DNA of 8,388 nucleotides from Pseudomonadota bacterium (GTDB lineage: Bacteria; Pseudomonadota; Alphaproteobacteria; Acetobacterales; Acetobacteraceae). The notes under the pieces are model-generated. The model ran no database searches, was not told the origin of the DNA, and saw only the letters and a program-made list of their open reading frames with translations. Each line of letters begins with the position of its first letter. The stretch's first letter is position 1. The stretch lies in contig JAKBCJ010000188.1 of assembly GCA_021807975.1 (NCBI GenBank), positions 1 through 8,388 of the forward strand, read 5' to 3'. The translations under genes were made by a program, and so were the position numbers. Shown here piece after piece: positions 1 to 6,100 of this stretch.

Positions 1-1
1 G

Positions 2-118
2 GTTGGGGATGATGCCAAGGCGATCGACGCGGCGGTTCGGGCTTCACCGGAGGACGCCTACAGCCTGGAGTTCTTCGAGGCGATCCGGGCAAAGGTGGGC
101 TGGCGCCTGGGTAGCTGA
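2..118 (+). CDS. 3' end of an unidentified protein-coding gene (partial)
   Basis: An open frame enters from the left edge and gives 38 residues before TGA at 116-118. The peptide includes SPEDAYSLEFFEAIRAKVG and ends WRLGS. It has the amphipathic, acid/base-mixed look of a real C-terminal helix, and its third codon positions are G/C-rich like those of the neighbouring genes. No start lies in the window and too little remains to assign a family. It is convergent with the glutathione S-transferase gene to its right. The gap between them holds the large inverted repeat at 169-450. Confidence 0.6.
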   Translation, partial: VGDDAKAIDAAVRASPEDAYSLEFFEAIRAKVGWRLGS

Positions 119-468
119 GGCGGCGGCTGCGAGCTGGCGGTGGTCTTCACCGGGGCGCTATTGGGATGGGGCGGGTGCCTCCAGCCCTGGAAGCCAGTCC
201 GCTCGCACTTCCTTCATCTGGCTTGGAAGGACAGCTAAGGGCCACGAAGGATGTCCGGGTTTCATGGTTGCAGACTGAGCGAACGCTCGGCTGGGGCTGC
301 CGCCCGATATCACCGTGCCCGGGAACCATCGCTCCGGGCCACCCGAACGCTGGATTGCCTTCGCGGCCCTTAGCGGCCCTTCGCGCCCTTCCAAGCAAAT
401 TGAAGGAAGACGGCACAAACTGGCTTCCGGATTGGCGGCACCTGCCGCCCACACCGGCAGTCCGTCCC
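119..468. other. Gene-free gap between convergent genes
   Basis: These 350 bases separate the 3' ends of two converging genes. Apart from the inverted repeat at 169-450 I see no gene. The open frames present (for example a plus-strand frame from 166 and two minus-strand frames ending near 454) are low-complexity, rich in Arg, Pro, Gly and Ser. They run into or through neighbouring genes and lack ribosome binding sites. No U-tract terminator is visible. The repeat itself is the only candidate for stopping transcription. Confidence 0.6.
169..450. repeat. Large imperfect inverted repeat with 10-bp tandem units
   Basis: The left arm (169-269) and the reverse complement of the right arm (324-450) align over roughly 100 bp with substitutions and small indels. 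Shared blocks, in order, are GGTGCC, GGAAGCCAGT, CTTCCTTCA, GCTTGGAAGG, GCTAAGGGCC, CGAAGG and ATGGTT. The right arm also contains a 10-bp tandem: CCTTCGCGGC (358-367), CCTTAGCGGC (368-377) and CCTTCGCGCC (378-387). The left arm has fewer copies of this unit, which accounts for much of the length difference. The centre holds a short hairpin, GAGCG-AA-CGCTC (277-288). The element fills the space between two convergent genes. It could form a long stem in RNA from either side, and so may act as a bidirectional transcription barrier or be a REP/BIME-like dispersed element. The open frames crossing it look alike on both strands only because of the symmetry. Confidence 0.75.
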
Positions 469-1128
469 TCAGGCCTTGAAGTCGGTCAACGCCACCGCCT
501 GCTCTGCCGCCGCCCGCTTCTGCGCGGCATCCGCCCGCCGAAACCCGTCGCGGTCGCGAACCCGGGCCAGATAGGTGGCCATGCCGGGTGGAAACTCCGC
601 CTCCATCCCCAGCCGAACCGCCAGCATCAACGCGTAACCGACGGAGATATCGGCCACGGTGAAGCGGTCGGCGGCCACGTAGTCGCGACCATTCAACACG
701 GCATCGAACGCCCGCAGGCGCACCAGGAACCAGCGCGTATAGTCCGCGACGATCTGCGGCGACTTACGCTCCGGCTTTTCGAACCGGTCGTACCGCAGCA
801 CCAGGGTCAGCGGGAAGGTCAGCGTCGCCTCGCCGAAATGCAGTGCGTTGAGAAATGCGCCGTAGCCGGGTTCGTCGGGCGATACCGCCAGGGAGGACGA
901 GCCGTACCGGGTCGCCAGATACTGGCAGATCGCCGCCGACTCGGTCATGCGTGTTTCGCCGTCGAGCAGCAACGGGATCGTGCCCAGCGGGTTTTCCGCC
1001 ATATAATCAGGCGCCAGAAAGCGCGGCGGGAATGGCAGCATGTTCAGTTGATAGGGCAATCCAAGCTCCTCCAGCGCCCAGAGCGGCCGGAAGGAGCGGG
1101 CGTCGGAACAGTGATAGAGCGTGATCAT
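469..1128 (-). CDS. Glutathione S-transferase family protein
   Basis: A complete 219-residue protein of the usual length for cytosolic glutathione S-transferases. These conjugate glutathione to electrophiles, or reduce or isomerise small molecules. The N-terminal thioredoxin-fold domain (about 1-80) has the start YHCSDARSFRPLWALEELG, the cis-proline loop GTIPLL (Pro52) and the glutathione-contacting Glu63-Ser64 in TESAAI. The helical C-terminal domain (about 90-200) carries the N-capping box FTVAD (Thr157 to Asp160). The catalytic residue is uncertain: Cys7, Ser8 and Ser12 are all near the expected place. The ATG at 1126-1128 is chosen because the fold begins there at once; no clear Shine-Dalgarno sequence precedes it. 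It is divergent from the acyl-CoA synthetase over 71 bp. The substrate cannot be read from sequence. Confidence 0.92.
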   Translation of the reverse strand: MITLYHCSDARSFRPLWALEELGLPYQLNMLPFPPRFLAPDYMAENPLGTIPLLLDGETRMTESAAICQYLATRYGSSSLAVSPDEPGYGAFLNALHFGEATLTFPLTLVLRYDRFEKPERKSPQIVADYTRWFLVRLRAFDAVLNGRDYVAADRFTVADISVGYALMLAVRLGMEAEFPPGMATYLARVRDRDGFRRADAAQKRAAAEQAVALTDFKA

Positions 1129-1199
1129 GCAAGCGGGGCTTTCGGTCGGGCGCGAATACCGGCTGAATGTATCGCGGATCGACCGGGAGGATAACCACG

Positions 1200-2795
1200 A
1201 TGCTGCAGCTTCAGGCGGACTACGACACTCTTTACCGCGACTTCGTGTGGCGGGTGCCGGCGCGCTACAACATCGGCGTCGATACCTGCGACAAGCACGC
1301 CGACGGCAGCTCGCGTCTGGCGCTGATCTATGTGTCCGATACCGGATCGGCGGCCGAGTTCTCGTTCGACGATTTTCGCCGCCAGTCCAACCGCTTCGCC
1401 AATGCCCTGACCGCGCACGGATTTCAACGCGGCGACCGGCTGGCGATTCTGTTGCCGCAAACGCCGGAGACGGCGATCGCGCATCTGGCGGCGTTCAAGG
1501 CGGGCATGATCTCGGTCCCGCTGTTCACCCTGTTCGGTGAGGATGCTCTGCAATTCCGCCTGTCCGACAGCGGCGCGCGCGGTATCGTCACCGACCCGGT
1601 CGGCGCCGCCAAACTGGAAGCGATCCGTCACGTCCTGCCCCACCTGGAACGCATCTACGTCACCGGTCCGGGGGGCAGCTTCGAGCAAGCGCTGGCGAAG
1701 GCGTCGGACGGTTTCACCCCGGTTGATACCTCGGCCGACGATCCGGCGCTGCTGGTCTATACCTCCGGCACCACGGGCAATCCCAAGGGCGCCCTGCACG
1801 CCCACCGCGTGCTGCTGGGGCATCTTCCCGGGGTCGAGCTGCCGCAGGACTTCTTCCCGCGGCAAGGCGACCGGTTCTGGACGCCCGCCGACTGGGCGTG
1901 GGTCGGGGGGCTGTTGGATGTGCTGCTGCCAGCCTGGCACCACGGCGTCTCTGTCGTGGCGCACCGGGCGCGGAAGTTCGACCCGCGGGAGGCGGTGGAT
2001 TTGATGGGACGGTATGGGGTGCGTAACACATTCCTGCCGCCGACCGCGCTGAAACTGATGCGGATGGCCGGGGTGAAGGGGCCGGCTCCCGGTCTGCGCA
2101 GCATCGGCAGCGGCGGCGAAACCCTGGGCAGCGGGCTGTTGGACTGGGCAACCGAAACCTTCGGCGTGACCCCCAACGAATTCTACGGCCAGACGGAATG
2201 CAATCTGGTTGCCAGCAACAACGCCGGGCTGTTCCCGATCCGGCCCGGATCGCTGGGACGCGCGGTGCCCGGCCACACGGTGGCGATCGTGGATGAGAAC
2301 GGCCGGGTGCTGCCACGCGGCGAGGCCGGCATCATCGGCGTGCGGCGTCCCGACCCGGTGATGTTCCTGGGCTACTGGAACAATCCGGACGCAACGGCGG
2401 CCAAATTTGCTGGCGAGTATCTGCTGACCGGCGACCTCGCGCGGCAGGACGAGGACGGCTATTTCTGGTTCGCCGGCCGGTCGGACGACTTGATCACCAG
2501 CGCGGGCTATCGCATCGGCCCCGGGGAGATCGAAGACTGCCTGTTGCGACACCCCGCCGTCAGCATGGCCGCCGTCGCCGGTATCCCCGACCCGGTCCGC
2601 ACCGAGGCCGTCAAAGCCTGGATCGTCTTACGTTCGGAATTCACCGCCAGCACGGCGCTGGCCGTCGAGATCCAGGATTTCGTGAAAAGCCGGCTGGCCG
2701 CGCACGAATATCCCCGGCATGTGGAATTTGTCGCGGAACTGCCGATGACCGCGACGGGAAAGATCATCCGCAAGGCGTTGAGGGAGCGCGGATAG
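1200..2795 (+). CDS. Acyl-CoA synthetase, AMP-forming (ANL superfamily)
   Basis: A 531-residue adenylate-forming ligase. It activates a carboxylic acid with ATP to an acyl-adenylate, then transfers it to coenzyme A in the cytoplasm. Core motifs are in order and intact: the phosphate loop TSGTTGNPKG (188-197), YGQTE (329-333), TGD (410-412), the hinge region GRSDDLITSAGYRIGPGEIE, and the catalytic lysine Lys521 in TATGKIIRKALR. The region FWTPADWAWVGG resembles the acetyl/medium-chain (Acs/ACSM) branch. The residue before QTE is Gly rather than the Trp that narrows the acetyl-CoA synthetase pocket, which suggests a larger acyl or aromatic acid (inference). The start at 1200 follows GGGAGG (1185-1190) with a 9-base spacer. 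The in-frame ATG at 1167 has no such site. It is divergent from the GST gene; a shared control region in 1129-1199 is likely, but I see no convincing -35/-10 pair. Confidence 0.93.
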   Translation: MLQLQADYDTLYRDFVWRVPARYNIGVDTCDKHADGSSRLALIYVSDTGSAAEFSFDDFRRQSNRFANALTAHGFQRGDRLAILLPQTPETAIAHLAAFKAGMISVPLFTLFGEDALQFRLSDSGARGIVTDPVGAAKLEAIRHVLPHLERIYVTGPGGSFEQALAKASDGFTPVDTSADDPALLVYTSGTTGNPKGALHAHRVLLGHLPGVELPQDFFPRQGDRFWTPADWAWVGGLLDVLLPAWHHGVSVVAHRARKFDPREAVDLMGRYGVRNTFLPPTALKLMRMAGVKGPAPGLRSIGSGGETLGSGLLDWATETFGVTPNEFYGQTECNLVASNNAGLFPIRPGSLGRAVPGHTVAIVDENGRVLPRGEAGIIGVRRPDPVMFLGYWNNPDATAAKFAGEYLLTGDLARQDEDGYFWFAGRSDDLITSAGYRIGPGEIEDCLLRHPAVSMAAVAGIPDPVRTEAVKAWIVLRSEFTASTALAVEIQDFVKSRLAAHEYPRHVEFVAELPMTATGKIIRKALRERG

Positions 2796-2808
2796 TTCGG
2801 CGGGGACA

Positions 2809-2837
2809 AATCGCCCGGCTCGCCACGGGGGGCGATT
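2809..2837. terminator. GC-rich stem-loop between convergent genes, possible bidirectional terminator
   Basis: AATCGCCC (2809-2816) pairs perfectly with GGGCGATT (2830-2837) across a 13-base loop that could pair further. It starts 13 bases after the acyl-CoA synthetase stop and lies 20 bases beyond the stop of the small minus-strand frame. That is where a shared terminator of convergent genes would sit. There is no clear U-tract on either strand, so intrinsic termination is only a guess. Confidence 0.4.
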
Positions 2838-2857
2838 CCACCCGCGCGGACCGGGCG

Positions 2858-3064
2858 CTATGCCCGGGATCTGCGAAGCGCGGGGTCTTTTGCCGGAAAC
2901 GAAACGATCTCGCATGCTTCCTGCTCGCGATCCGCAAAGTAATAAAGCAATTCGATGGCCCGGGTGGCCATATCCCGGCGTCGGTGAGCAACCAGCACGT
3001 CGGCGGCCTTGGCCAACTCGGTCAGAGATACATTCGAAGCCGAAGGCAAAGCCGATTTAGGCAT
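2858..3064 (-). CDS. Small hypothetical protein, 68 aa
   Basis: I do not recognise this protein. From ATG at 3062-3064 it gives 68 residues with a probable helical centre (LTELAKAADVLVAHRRRD, then ELLYYFADREQEA) and a basic tail. There is no signal peptide or membrane segment. A longer frame back to TTG at 3119-3121 adds 19 residues that look like translated leader (ending GRTI before MPKS), so the shorter start is preferred. A weak AAGG lies upstream. Codon bias is less extreme than in the neighbours (several TTG, GCT, TTT and TAT codons), which lowers certainty that it is translated. It converges on the acyl-CoA synthetase gene, and an FNR/Dnr-like site lies about 100 bases upstream of its start. 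It could be a species-level orphan or a chance frame. Confidence 0.45.
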   Translation of the reverse strand: MPKSALPSASNVSLTELAKAADVLVAHRRRDMATRAIELLYYFADREQEACEIVSFPAKDPALRRSRA

Positions 3065-3086
3065 AATGGTACGGCCCTTACGAGTA

Positions 3087-3110
3087 ACAACGACCGAACC
3101 CGGCCGTTGT
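3087..3110. repeat. Inverted repeat / hairpin in the small gene's leader
   Basis: ACAACG (3087-3092) pairs with CGTTGT (3105-3110). Inside this, after one A/C mismatch, CCG (3094-3096) pairs with CGG (3101-3103) around the loop AACC. The near-perfect symmetry gives a 24-bp element. It lies 23 bases upstream of the small minus-strand start, so it could be a leader hairpin or a protein-binding site. There is no T-run after it on either strand. Confidence 0.4.
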
Positions 3111-3164
3111 GCGCGCCCCAACCGGCGATTTGCCGATTAACAACCCCTTTAAGATCAGTCTTCA

Positions 3165-3178
3165 TTGATGTACGTCAA
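3165..3178. promoter_or_regulatory. FNR/Dnr/FixK-like binding site
   Basis: TTGATGTACGTCAA matches the CRP/FNR-family consensus TTGAT-N4-ATCAA at nine of the ten conserved positions (GTCAA in place of ATCAA). Such sites bind FNR, FixK or Dnr/NnrR-type regulators that respond to low oxygen or nitric oxide. Its centre is at 3171.5. For the minus-strand small frame, a -10-like TTAATC (complement of 3135-3140) would put the site near -41.5. For the receptor, the extended -10 at 3218-3226 would put it near -61.5. Both are usual activator positions, so the target is undecided. The match is seen; function is inferred. Confidence 0.45.
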
Positions 3179-3217
3179 CCCGCCGATACGGCCGAACCAC
3201 TGCAAAACTTGCAATAC

Positions 3218-3226
3218 TGCTAAATT
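3218..3226 (+). promoter_or_regulatory. Candidate extended -10 element downstream of the FNR-like site
   Basis: TGCTAAATT fits the extended -10 pattern TG-N-TATAAT with two mismatches in the hexamer. No good -35 hexamer lies upstream, as expected for an activator-dependent or extended -10 promoter. The implied start near 3233 is about 61 bases from the centre of the FNR-like site. Weak on its own. Confidence 0.25.
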
Positions 3227-3345
3227 CCTCGGCCCCGGCAACGGATCGGCCCACGCTGCCGGTTGCACAATTTCCCGGCGGACGGATTCAAGTAGAATAA
3301 TTGTCATTCGGCATATTTACTATTTTCATCCACATATTTAGTGTC

Positions 3346-3354
3346 TGCTAAAAT
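3346..3354 (+). promoter_or_regulatory. Candidate extended -10 promoter of the globin-coupled receptor
   Basis: TGCTAAAAT carries the TG extension and a hexamer (TAAAAT) matching TATAAT at five of six bases, within the most AT-rich part of the window. There is no good -35 at 16-18 bases. Transcription from here would start near 3361 and leave a leader of about 165 bases before the receptor ATG at 3527. Confidence 0.35.
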
Positions 3355-3526
3355 TTCATTCTTCATTGAACCCCTTGCATGCGATAGCAATCTTCTCTTC
3401 CATTCAAATGCGTCTGAGGACATCGGTATCGGAGCTCGATTTTACCAGCATTGTTAATGGTTTCTTTACTCTCTTGTGCCATCCATGCGCAGCCGCACCG
3501 GCATTCAGCGAGGTTCATTTTTTTCC

Positions 3527-4858
3527 ATGTCCGACACCAAAGGCATATCGGAGCGACTGAATTTCCTCCAGATCAATCAAGCCACCCGACGATCGCTGCA
3601 AGAATTCCGGCCCGTTCTGGAACAGCATGTTCGCCCGATACTGGAACGGTTCTACACACATATCCGGCGTCACCCATCCGCTATGGCGATGTTCGGCAGC
3701 GAGAGCCGGGTTGACTATGCCGCCGAGGCGCAGGCGGCCCATTGGCTGGCACTGTTCACCGGCGAATTCGACGACCGCTATGTAGAACGTGTGCGCCGCA
3801 TCGGGCTGACCCACGAAAGAATAGGGCTGGAGCCGCGCTGGTATATCGGCGGTTACGCCCGTGCCATGAGCGAACTGATGGAACTGGCGGTGCGCAAATA
3901 CCGCTGGAAGCCGGACGCCATGATTGCGTGCCTTCAAGCGATGGTAAAAGCCGTATTCCTGGATATGGACTATGCGATCTCTGTCTATATCGACGAAGGT
4001 AAGGAGCATTTCAGCAAGAAACTGCAAACGCTCGCGGATTCATTTGAAAGCGACGTCCAATCCGTGGTCGCCGACGTGACCGCCTCTGCCGCGTCCTGCA
4101 AATCGGCTGCCCGGACGATGACCGCAACCGCCGCCGAAGCCAGCCAGCAGGCAACAACCGTCGCGGCCGCGGCGGAAGAAGCAACCGTCAACGTGCAAAC
4201 CGTGGCCGCGGCGACCGAGGAACTGTCGGCCTCGGTTCGCGAGATCAGCCGCCAGGTCGCGCAATCGACCAAAATCACCAACGAGGCGGTCGCGGATACC
4301 ACCCGGACCAACGCCTCGGTGCAGACACTCAGCGAGGCAACCGACAAGATTGGGGAGGTCGTGCGGCTGATCGCCGATATCGCCGGCCAGACCAACCTGC
4401 TGGCGCTGAACGCCACGATCGAGGCCGCCCGGGCTGGCGAAGCGGGCAAGGGATTCGCCGTGGTGGCGTCGGAGGTGAAAGCCCTTGCCACCCGCACTGC
4501 CAGGGCCACGGAAGAAATCGCGGCCCAGATCAAGGGGATTCAGGAAACCACCCGCGACGCGGTGCAGGCCATCAGGGGTGTCACCGGCACCATCGGCCAG
4601 ATCGACGCCGTCACCACCGCGATTGCATCGGCCGTGGAACAGCAAGGCGCCGCGACGCAGGAAATCGCGAACAATATCCAGCAAGCCTCGATCGGAACGG
4701 CGGAAGTAACCTCCAATATCGCCATCGTCTCCCGCGCCGCGGAGGGCTCGGGCAAGGTGGCGGCGGAGGTTCTATCCGCGTCGGACCGGCTGGACGGACA
4801 GTCGGAGCGGCTGAGAACGCGGGTACGCGGCTTCGTCGAACAAATCCGAGCGGCTTGA
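3527..4858 (+). CDS. Globin-coupled methyl-accepting chemotaxis protein (HemAT-like aerotaxis receptor)
   Basis: A 443-residue soluble chemoreceptor with no membrane segment. The N-terminal globin-coupled sensor domain (about 1-175) should bind heme. His96 in LTHERIGLEPRWYIGGY is the expected proximal ligand, and Tyr43 in ILERFYTHI sits where family members place the distal oxygen-contacting Tyr. The C-terminal signalling domain (about 200-443) is a long Ala-rich coiled coil with the conserved hairpin tip AGQTNLLALNATIEAARAGE (286-305), which engages CheA and CheW. There is no CheR/CheB tether at the C-terminus (ends FVEQIRAA). Length matches Bacillus HemAT (about 430). Heme-oxygen binding is expected to alter CheA activity and steer motility toward or away from oxygen. 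The ATG at 3527 is preferred because the family begins there; GAGG (3510-3513) is 13 bases upstream. A GTG at 3476 would add 17 unlikely residues. No other che gene is in the window. Confidence 0.93.
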   Translation: MSDTKGISERLNFLQINQATRRSLQEFRPVLEQHVRPILERFYTHIRRHPSAMAMFGSESRVDYAAEAQAAHWLALFTGEFDDRYVERVRRIGLTHERIGLEPRWYIGGYARAMSELMELAVRKYRWKPDAMIACLQAMVKAVFLDMDYAISVYIDEGKEHFSKKLQTLADSFESDVQSVVADVTASAASCKSAARTMTATAAEASQQATTVAAAAEEATVNVQTVAAATEELSASVREISRQVAQSTKITNEAVADTTRTNASVQTLSEATDKIGEVVRLIADIAGQTNLLALNATIEAARAGEAGKGFAVVASEVKALATRTARATEEIAAQIKGIQETTRDAVQAIRGVTGTIGQIDAVTTAIASAVEQQGAATQEIANNIQQASIGTAEVTSNIAIVSRAAEGSGKVAAEVLSASDRLDGQSERLRTRVRGFVEQIRAA

Positions 4859-4904
4859 AGCGGCGCGTCGGGAGTTTGGGTGTCGTTTGACCCGATCCCC
4901 CGCC

Positions 4905-4923
4905 TTGGTTCATCCTGAACCAA
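4905..4923. promoter_or_regulatory. Perfect 19-bp palindrome before the PhyH gene, possible operator or leader hairpin
   Basis: TTGGTTCA (4905-4912) and TGAACCAA (4916-4923) are exact complements across TCC. The palindrome ends three bases before the ribosome binding site of the PhyH gene and begins 46 bases after the receptor stop. A TTGACC at 4887-4892 could serve as a -35, with a poor -10 (CATCCT, 4911-4916) falling inside the palindrome. That arrangement would suit repression by a dimeric regulator. As RNA it could hide or expose the ribosome binding site. There is no T-run, so a terminator is less likely. Confidence 0.45.
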
Positions 4924-4938
4924 AGCGGAGGAACCGGC

Positions 4939-6084
4939 GTGAACAAGCCACTGAAAGTCGATTACGGTTCGGAAGAAGGCGCGATGCGCGCCTATCTGCA
5001 ACAGGGCGAGCGGCTGGCGTTCAGCCTGGGCAATCGGGGGCCGATCCGGTTCGGCGCCGACGGCAAGGTTCATCCGGACATCCTGGACGCCTACTGGCGC
5101 TGCGGCTTCTACGTGTTCGAAGGCGTGCTGGGGGCCGACGAACTGGCCGATATCGAGGCAGATTTTCAGACCATCCTGGACCGGTTGCCAGTGGAAAAGC
5201 ACGCCTCCGTCGATGCCAGGGGACGGCCAGCGCTGGGGGCCGGCAACAAGGCGCCGACATTGTTCTGGTCCAAGCCGCTCGGCGATCCGTTCGGCGGCAC
5301 CAACGCCGCCGGCGGCCGCCATCCAGTCAAGATGTTCGAACCGCAAGCAGCCGCTGATGCGCCCAAGGAAGTCGTCTATCTGATCCTGGGATCGTTGCAG
5401 TTCTCTGATGCGCATCTGCGGGTGTACGGCCACCCGGATTTACTGGCCGTCGCGGCGGCGGTGAACGGCGACGACTTCGTCCCCTTCAACGAAGCGATAT
5501 TCATCAAGGAACCCGGGCTTGGTGCCTCGGTCGCGTGGCATCAGGACGGACTGACGCACTGGAACAGCCCCGATTGGGATGAGGGCTCGCACGGCTTCAA
5601 CTTCATGGCACAGCTCTACGGCTGCACCCCGGCGAACGGAGTCTGGGTGGTTCCGGGGTCGCACAAGCTGGGCAAGGTGGATATCAGGGCGATGGTGGCG
5701 GAGGCTGGAACCGAACGCCTGCCCGGGGCGGTGCCGATCGTTTGCAAGCCGGGCGATGTGGCGATCACCAACCGTCAGGCGGTGCATGGGTCTTTTGCCA
5801 ACACCAGCCAGGATTGGCGGGTGACGCTGAACTTCGGCTTCCACCGCCGCCGGTCGGTACTGGGCGTCCAAGGCGGGGGCGTTCACAACGCCGCCGCTGT
5901 TTACGACGCAGACCGCATCCGCCAGCGCGCCGCCGCGATCGGCTACGGGATCGACGCAAGGCGGCAGCGGTTTCCCGAACAGGCGCCTTACGTCTATGCG
6001 CCGCATGAGGGTTCGGTCTATCGCTGGGACGATGCGGCGCGGGCCAGCCTGCGCGACTACAATCTGATGGACCTTAGCATTTAG
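4939..6084 (+). CDS. Phytanoyl-CoA dioxygenase (PhyH) family Fe(II)/2-oxoglutarate oxygenase
   Basis: A 381-residue protein, longer than the usual 270-320 of bacterial PhyH proteins. The family uses Fe(II), oxygen and 2-oxoglutarate to hydroxylate small molecules. The double-stranded beta-helix core is visible from about 185 to 300. His201 and Asp203 (WHQDG) with distal His283 (NRQAVHGS) form the iron triad, and Arg294 (DWRVTLNFG) is the likely 2-oxoglutarate anchor. NGVWVVPGSH is the typical strand between them. The first 180 residues contain a glycine-rich insert with no motif I can name. The GTG start at 4939 is set by GGAGG (4927-4931) seven bases upstream. It follows the receptor by 80 bases and precedes arsC by 16 bases, so co-transcription with arsC is likely. 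The substrate is unknown: ectoine-, phosphonate- and lipid-hydroxylating members all share these motifs. Confidence 0.9.
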   Translation: MNKPLKVDYGSEEGAMRAYLQQGERLAFSLGNRGPIRFGADGKVHPDILDAYWRCGFYVFEGVLGADELADIEADFQTILDRLPVEKHASVDARGRPALGAGNKAPTLFWSKPLGDPFGGTNAAGGRHPVKMFEPQAAADAPKEVVYLILGSLQFSDAHLRVYGHPDLLAVAAAVNGDDFVPFNEAIFIKEPGLGASVAWHQDGLTHWNSPDWDEGSHGFNFMAQLYGCTPANGVWVVPGSHKLGKVDIRAMVAEAGTERLPGAVPIVCKPGDVAITNRQAVHGSFANTSQDWRVTLNFGFHRRRSVLGVQGGGVHNAAAVYDADRIRQRAAAIGYGIDARRQRFPEQAPYVYAPHEGSVYRWDDAARASLRDYNLMDLSI

Positions 6085-6100
6085 CCGGACAGCAGCGCAT

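Larger units (their letters stand above)
3065..3526. other. 462-base gene-free leader between divergent genes, AT-rich on its right side
   Basis: This stretch lies between the start of the small minus-strand frame and the start of the globin-coupled receptor. From about 3285 to 3480 it is clearly more AT-rich than the rest of the window. It holds a hairpin (3087-3110), an FNR/Dnr-like site (3165-3178), extended -10 candidates (3218-3226 and 3346-3354) and a run of seven T just before the receptor start. No convincing gene is seen; the short plus-strand frames inside it lack ribosome binding sites and family resemblance. It is probably a regulatory region with a long 5' leader for the receptor. 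Confidence 0.55.

Noticed and set aside
166..1194. 342-residue open frame on the plus strand
   Set aside because: It starts in the inverted repeat and runs antisense through the glutathione S-transferase; its composition is low-complexity and basic.
1125..2552. 475-residue open frame on the minus strand
   Set aside because: It lies opposite the acyl-CoA synthetase, which has all family motifs. The peptide is rich in Arg, Gln, His and Pro with no family resemblance, typical of an antisense shadow in GC-rich DNA.
3132..3140. GCCGATTAA resembling a flagellar sigma-28 -10 element (GCCGATAA)
   Set aside because: No TAAA-type -35 lies about 15 bases upstream and the match has an extra base, so it is not a credible chemotaxis promoter.
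3237..3267. GCAAC/GTTGC stem in the receptor leader
   Set aside because: Only five continuous pairs with a long loop and no T-run; within chance for this base composition.
3301..3306. TTGTCA as a -35 hexamer for the receptor
   Set aside because: No acceptable -10 lies 16-18 bases downstream; the extended -10 at 3346-3354 is a better candidate.
4540..5433. 297-residue open frame on the minus strand
   Set aside because: It crosses the antisense of the receptor and the PhyH gene, both well supported; no motif or ribosome binding site.
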